Of a stretch of DNA of 64,000 nt, positions 11,356 through 20,450 are shown in pieces (the stretch's first letter is position 1; the number at the start of each line of letters is the position of its first letter). The position numbers and the translations under genes are program-made. The notes under the pieces are model-generated. The model saw only the letters and a list, made by a program, of their open reading frames with translations. It ran no database searches and was not told the DNA's origin. The stretch lies in contig JAUCBJ010007553.1 of the NCBI GenBank assembly GCA_032718475.1, positions 23,279 through 87,278 of the forward strand, written 5' to 3'. Source of the stretch: Nemertoderma westbladi. Lineage: Eukaryota > Xenacoelomorpha > Nemertodermatida > Nemertodermatidae.

Positions 11356-11878
11356 GACCTCTCTATTAGTTGGTATTCTGGATTATCTACAACAAAGATT
11401 TCAAAGGGTGATTAATCATTGCGCACGTGTTGTAAATTGTGTTAATAGGCGTTCTAATGTGACACCTTTACTCAAAGATCTTCATTGGTTGCCAACATCT
11501 TTCAGAATCAGGTATAAGATTGCATTAATAACTTGGAAGTGTTTAAATGGAGTTGCTCCTGATTACTTGGCTGAATTATTTCAAATTAACTCCAAAGTGA
11601 CACGATCGCAGTATAACTCAACTTTGGTAGTACCATCAACCAACTATAAAACATTTGGCGATAGATCTTTTTCGGCGGCTGCACCGAGAATCTTTAATGA
11701 CCTACCATTGGAAATCAGGATAACGAGCAGTCTAGCTTCTTTCAAAACTATGCTTAAGTCACATTATTTTCTTAAGGCTTTTCCGAACTAATATTATGTA
11801 ATGTACGTGTAAATGCGCATTAGACCTATTTATTTATAGATAGTGTGCTATATAAATTTGGTGTTATTATTATTATTA
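11356..11878 (+). mobile_element. 5'-truncated L2/CR1-like LINE tail
   Basis: The fragment sits within the right inverted repeat of the DNA transposon and is flanked by TTATTT at 11350-11355 and 11879-11884. It ends in a TATAAATTTGGTG sequence followed by (ATT)n, the kind of microsatellite-like 3' end seen in L2/CR1-type LINEs. Extreme 5' truncation (about 520 bp left) is normal for target-primed insertion. It is the youngest of three nested layers. Confidence 0.8.
11357..11791 (+). pseudogene. C-terminal RT fragment of L2/CR1-like LINE
   Basis: About 145 residues carry the conserved region downstream of the LINE polymerase domain: LQQRFQRVINHCARVV, then LHWLPTSFRIRYKIALIT and CLNGVAPDYL, then FGDRSFSAAAPRIFNDLPLEIR. 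This block is characteristic of the C-terminus of L2/CR1-group ORF2 proteins. The endonuclease and polymerase domains are absent because of 5' truncation. The frame is open through to TAA at 11789-11791, so this piece is little decayed. Confidence 0.85.
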
Positions 11879-11904
11879 TTATTTAGTACACCTTGGGCGT
11901 CCCC

Positions 11905-12764
11905 AAACCTTTAAGGCGGGAAGCGTCCGTTCGCAGCATAGTCGGTAATGCTGGGTTAAATGTTTGTAGAACGGGCAGGGATACAAGAGCAGCCTTTATG
12001 GCGTTAAATGCATTGGTATGCGGGTCCAACCATATAAACGTATTGCGAACTTGTAGCAATGGACATAATGGTGCGGCCGCTGCTGAAATTTCGGTGGAGA
12101 AATCGGCGAGTTGGTTTACTAAACCAAAAAAGGATCGCAGTTTGCTAATATTTGTTGGAGTTGGGAAATCCGAAAGAGCTGATACCCGCTTTGGGTCCGC
12201 CCGGATGCCGTCTCGACCAATAACATAGCCGGCAAACTCGACACTCGGTTGAGCGAACACTAATTTCTTTGGGTTTAATGTTATCCCATTGTTACGACAT
12301 CTCGTAAACAGTTCCGTAACCATGGAAATGTGTTCTTCGAATGTCGTTGAGTATATAATAATGTCGTCAACAATTTTCTTAAAGTTAGAAAGTCCTTCAA
12401 GGGCGGCGTCGCCACGGCGGCAATATTCATCTCCGGAGGAGGATAAACCCATCGGTGTGCGAATATATTTATAGCGGCCGTAAGGAGTGAGGAAGGTAGT
12501 TAGATTTTGGCTCTCCAGCTTCAGTTCTATTTGCCAGTAACCATGAGTGGCATCGAACTTGGAGAAATAGTTCATTCCGTGTGGTATCGAGGTGACAACA
12601 TCACGTGGACACGGGAACGGGTGGACTGGACGGCGAATAAATTTATTTAGTTTAGTATGGGCCACACAAATTCGAAGTCCGCCGGACTTCTTTGGAGTCA
12701 CGACGAGCGGGCTGACGAACTCGGTCGGTTCAGCCATACGTTTAATAATTCCTTTATTTTCCAT
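11905..12764 (-). pseudogene. gypsy-1 reverse transcriptase (partial)
   Basis: From about 12764 the frame reads the RT fingers and palm: FVSPLVVTPKK, GGLRICVAHTKLN, FSKFDATHGYWQIEL, FLTPYGRYKYIRTPMGLSS and IVDDIIIYS, where the usual YxDD catalytic box is IVDD. The connection domain follows with FAGYVIGRDGIRADPKR and LRSFFGLVNQL, then TDASR at the start of RNase H, where the DNA transposon interrupts. The Asp pair for catalysis is present. The start of RT and all of the protease are missing on the upstream side. Confidence 0.85.
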
Positions 12765-12769
12765 TTGGT

Positions 12770-13189
12770 CTAAGTTCGCCTTAACTTCATCCCAGTGCGT
12801 TGTCGGTTGCGATTAATGCAGTCCCGGGTGTCCCCAAATCTGGAGGTTGTATGTGGGGGTGGGGGGTCCGCATCCAGGGGGGGAGCCGTGGGAGCAGGGA
12901 GTACCTGTTGTAATATATGTGCGATAGCGGCTTGCTGCTGGGCAGTCTGCTGCTGTAAAAGAGCAGATAGCCACGAAGGTGGGGCTGACAGTTCCTGGTC
13001 GCCCTGGTCGTCAAGTTTGCCTTCAGTATCGTCACCGGAAGACGTGACGAGAAGCAGTAAATTACACCACATTGCATCGGTTGACGTTTTAGAATAAATA
13101 GGAATATCGTAGTGTGCGCACATGTCTTTAAGAACTTCCCGCGAAGCTTCAGTGACCTCGTGGAGTGTTGGTGGTGCCGTGGCAGACAT
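12770..13189 (-). pseudogene. gypsy-1 gag N-terminal fragment
   Basis: An ATG at 13189 opens about 140 codons. The start of the product is acidic, and the rest is Gln/Ala- and Pro-rich with no Cys-His knuckle. It lies 53 bp downstream of the primer-binding site, the place for gag. The frame then runs out of phase with the RT fragment, and no zinc knuckle or protease is found between them, so an internal deletion joined near 12800. The assignment rests on position rather than on recognised Gag motifs. Confidence 0.55.
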
Positions 13190-13241
13190 TATCGTTATAT
13201 GCTGGAGGGACAACCCAATAATCATTGCGTTCAGGAGTATC

Positions 13242-13256
13242 CTACACACTGTGCCA
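13242..13256 (-). promoter_or_regulatory. Primer-binding site of gypsy-1
   Basis: Directly after the CA end of the 5' LTR the minus strand reads TGGCACAGTGTGTAG. It nearly matches the site of gypsy-3 (TGGCGCAGTGTGTAG), supporting a shared tRNA primer. I cannot name the tRNA. Confidence 0.7.
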
Positions 13257-13531
13257 TGTTATGTTCTGATAAGAATATAACGATGTGATATAACATAAGT
13301 ATAGTATGTAATGCAGCTTGCCTATATATACAGTATATAAAGACACCCAACACCAAATAATACGTAGGCCTATATACTGATATACTGTAGGCCTAGTACT
13401 CATAGGTCAGTATATATCAGCTCTAGGCAAGCCGTATAGCTTGCATATATAAAAGTATCTCACTCGGGCTAAGCGTCGCGCCACCTAACGGCCGATCACT
13501 GCGCAATATACAATATAATCGAAATCTATCA
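13257..13531 (-). repeat. 5' LTR of gypsy-1, 275 bp
   Basis: On the minus strand it begins TGATAGATTTCG and ends CATAACA at the primer-binding site. A TATA-like ACTTTTATATATGC lies about 80 bp into the LTR, a plausible promoter for the element. The first 76 bp are repeated at 8495-8570. Confidence 0.8.
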
Positions 13532-13594
13532 AGCACTGCACTCACATACATACCACATGATTTGCCTGTGAATTGTGTGTGTTGAGCGGTTAAA

Positions 13595-14897
13595 ATGGTT
13601 AAATAATAATTGTAAATAACTAACCCAAAACGCCTAATCTCCTAACCAAAACAATCTTATCCCAAACAACGCCCAACCTAAACAATTCAATTAAATTCAT
13701 TTATATCTAATCATTTAAAATGATATTCATTGTAAAAAACAACGCCCAATGTCTTAATCCAAACTACGACCAACCTCCTAACCCAAACAATGCCCATCCA
13801 CCTAAACCGAAACAACTGGTAAATATTGTATTTGGTGAGAAAATGGCACATGTGTATGACTTGAGTATATAATACTACAGACTCAGTCAGTCAGTATCTG
13901 TATACTCGTGATTAATATATATTTACAATTATTGTTGACCCTGACCCACCCCAAATAGTGGCAATACGCAATAGGCATCGCCTACTACGTGGCTATCCCC
14001 ACGATTGAAACATTGTACCCATTTGCCATTGGAGCTAAATTCACTTCCATTGGAACTAAATTCGCATGCATTGGAACTAATTTGTTTTTATATTCTGTGA
14101 TTGGAACTAAGTCCGCCTCGATTGGAACTAAGTTCGCTTTGTAAAATTTATTTTGGAACTAAATTCGTTTCAATTGGAACTAAGTTCGCATTTGAAAATG
14201 TGCGATTGGAACTAAGTTCGTGCTACCCATGCCGCTCTCCACACAGTAGCACGAACTTAATTCCAATCGCACATTTTCAAAGGCGAACTTAGTTCCAATT
14301 GAAACGAATTTAGTTCCAAAATAAATTTTACAAAGCGAACATAGTTCCAATCGAGGCGAACTTAGTTCTCATCCCAGAATATCAAAACGAACTTAGTTCC
14401 AATGGATGCGAATTTAGTTCCAATGCATGCGAACTTAGTTCCAATGCATGCGAATTTAGTTCCAATGGAAGCGAATTTAGTTCAAATGGAAGCGAACTTA
14501 GTTCAAATGTTTCAATCGTGGGGATAGCCACTTAGTAGCGAATCCTATTACGAATTGCCACTATTTGGGGTGGATCCGGGTCAAAAATAATTTTAATACC
14601 CTTCTGTCATTTTTCAAAAAACGAATTATTATTAATGAATTAAATGTATAATTACACATTTTGAAATATATATTAATCACGAGTATACTGATGCTGACTG
14701 ACTGAGTCTGTAGGATTATATACTCAAGTCATGCACATTGTGCCATTTTCACACCAAATACAATATTTACCACTTGTTTCGGTTTAGGTGGATGGGCGTT
14801 GTTTGGGTTAGGAGGTTGGGCGTAGTTTGGGTTAAGATTGTTTTGGTTAGGAGGTTGGGCGTTTTGGGTTAGTTACTTACAATTATTATTTAACCAT
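13595..14897. repeat. 1.3-kb foldback (inverted repeat) element
   Basis: Two arms of about 640 bp are complementary from ATGGTTAAATAATAATTG (13595) and CAATTATTATTTAACCAT (ending 14897) to a central hairpin near 14237. Its 20-odd-base loop lies between GTGCGATTGGAACTAAGTTCG and its complement. The outer part of each arm is rich in CCTAACC and ACGCCCAAC words. The inner part consists of repeated ATTGGAACTAAATTCG units. The left arm has about 100 extra bases near 13685-13780. There is no coding sequence. It resembles foldback transposons with satellite-like inner repeats. Confidence 0.85.
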
Positions 14898-14948
14898 CCA
14901 CCTAATAGTGTCATTAAACAGATTCTTCGCCAACTACGTGGCTTGCCC

Positions 14949-15290
14949 CACACCTGAAACATTGGAACTAAATTCGCTTCCAATGGAACTAAATTCGCAT
15001 CCATTGGAACTAAATTCGCATCCGTTGGAACTAAATTCGTTTTCGTTTTTCTCTAGTTATTGGAACTAAGTTCGCATAAATTGGAACTAAATTTGCCAAA
15101 ATTGGAACTAAATTAGTTTCCATTGGAACTAAATTCGCTTCCATTGGAACTAAGTTTGCATCCATTGGAACTAAATTCGCATCCATTGGAACTAAATTCG
15201 TATTAGTTTTTCTCTAGTTATTGGAACTAAGTTCGCCTAAAATAGTTTCCATTGGAACTAAATTCGCATGAGGCTTAAATTGGAACTAAG
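14949..15290. repeat. 21-bp tandem array related to the foldback
   Basis: About 15 units of ATTGGAACTAAATTCGCATCC follow at a period near 21 bp, with insertions such as a TTTTTCTCTAGTTA spacer seen twice. The array is preceded by ACTACGTGGCTTGCCCCA, which corresponds to the border of the inner array in the foldback (near 13981). It is a separate partial copy of the same repeat in the orientation of the left arm. Confidence 0.85.
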
Positions 15291-16096
15291 TACGGGGAAT
15301 CCTCCACATACATTAATGTAATGTAAGTTGTGTAGAGATGTGTAGTTGTGGTGTAGAACGGCATGAAAAATATCTTGTCGCTCTCCTTGAAATGGCATAC
15401 TGGTACACAGTAAAGGACAGAACTCTCAATACTGATACTAATAATATTAATTGGTACCGGTACTGCAGTAAGTCAGTAAGTGGGTATTTCCTACATACTT
15501 TCAATAGTTTTGCGAACTCTATAGAGCACTGTAGGCCTAACAGTGTTTGTAATAGTATTTATGTTCCTGCTGACCTTAAGTGGCATTTGCGAAGCTATGC
15601 TTTCCCGAATAATATAAAATAAATATATTTAATGGCTGCAAGTGCCTCGCAACTGCGAGGAAGTTACGACGCATGCCTCATTTTTCCTTAATTAATAATA
15701 AACATTTTTTATATCAGGCAAAGGGTGGGGGTATATATCGCATATTACCAAATATTCGACCCCACCCGAGCAAAAGCCATATAAAATTAATTTACGGCAA
15801 CCCCAGTTCTCAATCTATACTGACTACGTACATATAAGCAAGCAACACTATAATATAAATGAATATAATCAAGGCATATTTTAAACCTACATATATATAT
15901 ATACTTCTATATACCTACATATACAAATATATACAGAAATAACCTAAACATCACATCCTGAGAAGTGTAGTATAAAATAATAATAATAAAATATCCAATA
16001 ATTAATCATATCATATCAAATTAAAGTTATCTTAATATCTCAAGAAGGCATTTGATGACCATCGCCCCTGGGCTCGTATATATGCATCTGTACAAC
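15291..16096. other. Non-coding interval
   Basis: AT-rich sequence with poly-ATA stretches. One plus-strand frame (15338-15622, 94 codons) has no recognisable domain. No repeat borders are visible except the target site of BEL-1 at the right end. Confidence 0.5.
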
Positions 16097-16101
16097 CTTC
16101 C

Positions 16102-17302
16102 TGTTCGCGCTTTTGAAGACCTTTAGCAGTTTAACCTGCCAAAATTTATATGTCTTTTAGTTAATTAAAACACCTTTAGCATACGACAATATTTTATGCT
16201 AATACTCAAAACATTAGCCGAAGTCAGCCCATGCGCGATCATTCACCCGATGGATCTACACCCGGGAGGCTGAATTCGGATGCTTAAATTTTATTATTGC
16301 AGTGTAAGGTTGCAGTGTAAACCTACTGTATTATTCGATAGATCGTTAATAATTAATTTCTGACAGATATTATTGGCTTTCGGGGAATATTAACAGTTCC
16401 TTTAGGACGTGGCGCTCTATCTATTTAAACAGAACTAGGACTTATACTAAACGCAACGATACTGCTTATGATTAAAGTATAAAGCGCATTCTTTAGGAAA
16501 TACTTTGTTACCAATCACAATCATGCACACTATTCTGCCGACCGTCAGTATATTTGATCACACATAAAGAGAGCAGCAATTGACTCATGTAGGGTCTGCT
16601 AAATAACATTAGATTCAATACACACCACATTAATATAAATCGCAATTGTTATGTATAGCCGGTCTCTCTAACCTGTAGTGTATCAAGAAAATTGGGAAAT
16701 TTGGGTGATTTATCCGTATTATCCAAAGAGCAATATTTCCATCAACAAATAGGTACAATTAATAACTGACGGTAAATAACAGTACAAACAATATGATTAA
16801 TAGTGAGTTAAGATTGATTAGTTAAGTTAAGATTCGTGAGGATTCGGTAACAGTTTATACTTTCGATAATTTAAGCAGTTTTACTAGAGTTCTTCCCAAA
16901 AAGCCGATGTTATGGCGAAAATGGGAACACAACAACAGAATCATATAAAATCATATGACTACTACCACTATACGAGTATACCAAAAACTCTTATTCCACG
17001 AAGCCCCGTTCAACACAGAGGATGAGCATAGAGATAGGAAATTCAGTTCAGTAACGCTGGGATAGGTCGAAATCAACGCCTACGCAAATTCTATTGGCCG
17101 ACACGAACAGCAAGGCTAAGGCAACCTCTCTAAGCTAGTTGGCCGATTAAACTGAGCCCAGATATCTCCGTACAGCACATCAGCCAATAAGCTGGTAGCT
17201 TGCACTATTTTAGTTATAAATCCCTTTGAGAGTATTCTAGCGACTGGGGGGGAACTGGCCAGCAAAGGCAAACGTATCAGTTATCCCACAAAAGCTTTTA
17301 CA
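16102..17302 (-). repeat. 3' LTR of BEL-1
   Basis: On the minus strand it starts TGTAAAAGCTTTTG and ends AAAAGCGCGAACA. It is equal in length to the 5' LTR and differs at three substitutions. Upstream of it on the minus strand lies TTCTGGGAGCGG, the candidate polypurine tract (17303-17314). Confidence 0.95.
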
Positions 17303-17380
17303 CCGCTCCCAGAAAATGGGATTTAAGTCTATAAAATATACAAAATCACAGTTTCTAAAATATAAAAATACTCTAAACAG

Positions 17381-18751
17381 TTAGTCTTTCTTGCGCGGAC
17401 GGCGTTTACGCAGTTTTTTAAAGCTAGCAAGAGTCCTTTTCTCTTTGGGGCGAGCCACTTTACGAGGAAGGCTATAACTCCTGGGTGAAGGGTGCAATAT
17501 GATTGCATCAGAAGGTATGGGATTGCGATCGGTATATCCGCCGGTCGAAGTACCGGGTTGATTGACATCAACGTCCGGGGAGAGGGGTCTAACGGCTTTG
17601 AGAGCTCGTTTCAAGACAGCCGCTCTTACGGGTCCTTTACGAGTGGTCTGAACGAGGGCCGTGGGTGGACCATAGGCAGTTAGAAACTTCCTTGGTTTAA
17701 TGGTTCTTTCCAACTCGCGTTCGCGGGCTCGGTATTCGTAAGGCCGTCGATATACTTCCTGTAACTCAGGGTGTGAGTTAACAAACAATTCTCCATAGTC
17801 CGGATCCTGACGGATATGATTGATTAAGTTATAGGAATGAAGGTCGCTAGGATTGACACTCCTGAGAAATTTGCGTACGAATTTGGTTGAAATACATTCT
17901 CCGACGCGCTTCAGTAGCTCGTAACTTGATATGCGTGATTTCTGTTCAACCGAAGCGAATAGATAAGGATGTAACGCATAAACTCCTTCGTAAGCGCGTC
18001 CGGGATAATAGCGATGGCGCGAATCACAATATAAATCAGTGTTCGCTTCCCAAGCTCTGATGTAACGTAGTGTGATCATTTCATCTACGCTTTCCAAATC
18101 GTGATTAAAAGGGCAATCGAAACTGGCATGTCCCTTTAGTTGACAATGGTGACATTGAGTCATAAATTGAGGGCAAACCGCAAAAATGTGCAAATTATTA
18201 AATCTGCAATACGCGCAATAAATTTCCATCGCCGGTTGTTCGTGGAAATAGGAACAGCGGACGTTTGTGTCCATGGGCGTAACATGGTCTCTCGATGCGC
18301 ATAACCGACAACGTTGCCGAGAAACATAGTTGGCATGGCGATAATCGTACGCAGTGAGACACTGTGGACTTTGATACCATTCTAGGATGTAATCGTTGTC
18401 GCTGTTCCGAGCGCGATAGGCTGAATCTCCTCAGATTCTAGACATATTGGTTCGTCTTCCCAGTCTGTTACGAATAGAATTTTCGTGATCTATTCTCGGT
18501 TTATCGATACGACGCCGCTGGGTATGATATTTAAATAGAACCATTTCCCTTTCGGTGTCTACATCGTCCGTATCATGTAAATCGATAGGATGGCCGGTAG
18601 TTAAGAAGTCCATATACGTACCATTACGATGCGTATAGCGAGCGGTTAATTTTCGATAGTCCAATTCACGCGTAAGTTGCTCTTGGGACATCGGCGGTTC
18701 GATATAACGACCATCGTCCTCCGTAATAGTCGGATCGGCTTCACCGCGCAT
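17381..18751 (-). pseudogene. BEL-1 ORF3: cysteine-rich, zinc-knuckle protein of unknown role (one in-frame stop)
   Basis: The frame from ATG 18751 to the stop at 17381 covers about 456 codons and is interrupted once, by TGA at 18431-18433. The middle of the product (encoded roughly 18120-18350) has a run of Cys pairs: RCRLC, YCAYC and QCHHC. The last belongs to a perfect CX2CX4HX4C knuckle (CHHCQLKGHASFDC). Downstream the protein is rich in Arg and Tyr and ends in a strongly basic tail (KKLRKRRPRKKD), suggesting nucleic-acid binding and perhaps nuclear targeting. There is no membrane segment, so it is not env-like. It sits just before the 3' LTR, where standard BEL/Pao elements end with integrase. 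Homology to a known family was not recognised. Confidence 0.65.
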
Positions 18752-18763
18752 CAAGCTATCCAC

Positions 18764-20450
18764 AAACGCTTGTAAAGGTAGGGTATATCACTCTCTAATA
18801 CCAAGGTCATCTTCTATCAATTCCGTCATATCTGCTATCTGAGTTTATTAATATCAATATAAGTTAATATTTTAGGCAAGCGGGCGTCGCTGCCTACTAG
18901 GCTTTTGCCCCCGGACAGTGGGTTTCTCAGCGCCGATGTACCGCTGTCGCAGTGTTTACGCCAACATGTAGCAACAGCACGACAACGATAACCGGCACAA
19001 GTCCCACCACTGTCCGTCCCAAAGGCTTGAATCCACTTGAGGTTATCTCGGTAGAGTTAGGGCTATTTTACAATTGCGATTAGCTACTGTAAACACACTT
19101 TAGTAGTAACATTCACCTATAAACGCACAAATTCCATACAATCATTACTTACTGCACACACGCATGCCATTTGTCCGTTAGTCAGTGTCTTCCAGAATGT
19201 CACGTTATTACTATGTATCCTTGGATACTAATAGCGCGCTATGTATACTCTTATGCTACGCAATGGGGCAAGCTTTTTATTGTTCCTTTAACTTGCTTCT
19301 AATTCTAGCGTGGGTGTTGCCATGGTGACATTATGGAAAACTAGCGGTAGAATTAGGGTAATTCTCATGCATACAGATCTGGGATGTTATTTAATAGTAA
19401 TTCTTTAATTGTCAATGTCCTCTTTATGCATGATTTTATAAATTTTATCGGCTATTGACTATATGTTGGAGATTCTCGCACTCTAATACACTCAATATGA
19501 ATCTCCGCTCCCATGATCTATTAATTACTGGAATTTTGGGAATGTTATAAATTGCACAAAATGACAATTTATGAAATTCATTTGAATATGAATTTAAATT
19601 TATTCCCGTGAATTTTATTATTTGATGTTAAATTGACACAAATTTTATTCCAGAGCATATCTGGGGACTTAGGATCCTTAATTCTATAAAATAGTCCTTC
19701 TAAGAATATCGGTAAATACTGCGATATCTTAATTGACTAGAAATTTTGAAGGATCGGGATTTTACAGATTTTAATAAATATTAATTAATATTTAGGATGG
19801 ACACCGATTTATTCCAGAACTTGTCTGGGGACGTTAACCACTGATTCTAGAATCTGTCTTTCAAGTATATCGGTGGGTGCCATGATATCTTAATCGACTA
19901 GAATTACAGATGGTCAAAAAGTTTAACAGATTTATTTGCGATTTACGCTACTGTTAGAGGGACATCACGCTACTATATGTATTATTTGTTATAAGGTAGA
20001 AGAGCAATATCGCACGAAGCAATGTCAGTGTGAAGAGGCAAGTCGTTTCCAAGGTCTACCCAGAGCTTGGTTTAGCCGAGACACGAGGATCTGAACTTTG
20101 CATTCCTAATACTCTGCCTACCAATAATACTTAAATATAGTAGTGGCTTTATTGTACTTTAAGAAGTACTGACATGTCATCTTACTATAGTCTCGCATTT
20201 ATAATATAATACGGACAGTAAGGAAAGAGAAAAATAATTATTTCTTGCCGTCGCACTAAATATATTGTAAGTAATTAAATACGTAATAAACACTAATATA
20301 TTGCACTAATTTACTAAATATTCTAAAATAACATTCTACTAAATAAAATTAAAGAAAACGATTATAATAAAATTACATAATAATACATACATAAATATAA
20401 AATAAAAACAAATATAAAATGATATAGTCACACGCCCACTCCACATGCTA
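18764..20450 (-). other. ORF-free interior of BEL-1
   Basis: About 1.7 kb between the RNase H remnant and ORF3 without usable frames. It contains two diverged direct copies of a segment of about 100 bp (about 19644-19745 and 19807-19905) sharing TTATTCCAGA, TCTGGGGAC, ATATCGGT and GATATCTTAAT motifs. This is where integrase would be expected; I see no trace of it. Confidence 0.7.

Larger units (their letters stand above)
10297..11894. mobile_element. Non-autonomous DNA transposon with long inverted repeats, 10-bp target duplication
   Basis: The insert interrupts gypsy-1 between RT and RNase H. It is flanked by GGGCGTACCC (10287-10296) and GGGCGTCCCC (11895-11904), a 10-bp duplication with one mismatch. 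The ends are complementary: AAGGTGCACTAAATAA on the left and TTATTTAGTACACCTT on the right. The inverted similarity extends inward about 370 bp (10297 to about 10670, pairing with about 10985 to 11355). The right arm is broken by a LINE tail at 11356-11878. There is no transposase ORF. A 9-10-bp duplication with long inverted repeats resembles Mutator-like or foldback elements; this is inference. Confidence 0.75.
8495..13531 (-). mobile_element. Decayed Ty3/gypsy LTR retrotransposon (gypsy-1)
   Basis: On the minus strand the order is a 275-bp 5' LTR (13257-13531), a primer-binding site, a gag fragment, RT, RNase H, integrase, a polypurine tract and a 76-bp piece of the 3' LTR (8495-8570). The shared 76 bp differ at one position that I can see. 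The protease and much of gag are deleted, the integrase has a deletion and stops, and RT and RNase H are split by a 1.6-kb DNA transposon. The element is therefore a dead remnant. The bases flanking the 5' LTR (AGCAC, 13532-13536) are not found beside the truncated 3' LTR. Confidence 0.85.

Noticed and set aside
13595..15290. Regular 21-bp repeats resembling a CRISPR array
   Set aside because: Units are head to tail with no unique spacers, occur in both orientations within a palindrome, and the genome is eukaryotic.
15338..15622. 94-codon plus-strand frame
   Set aside because: No domain, no splice or promoter context and AT-rich surroundings; not distinguishable from chance.
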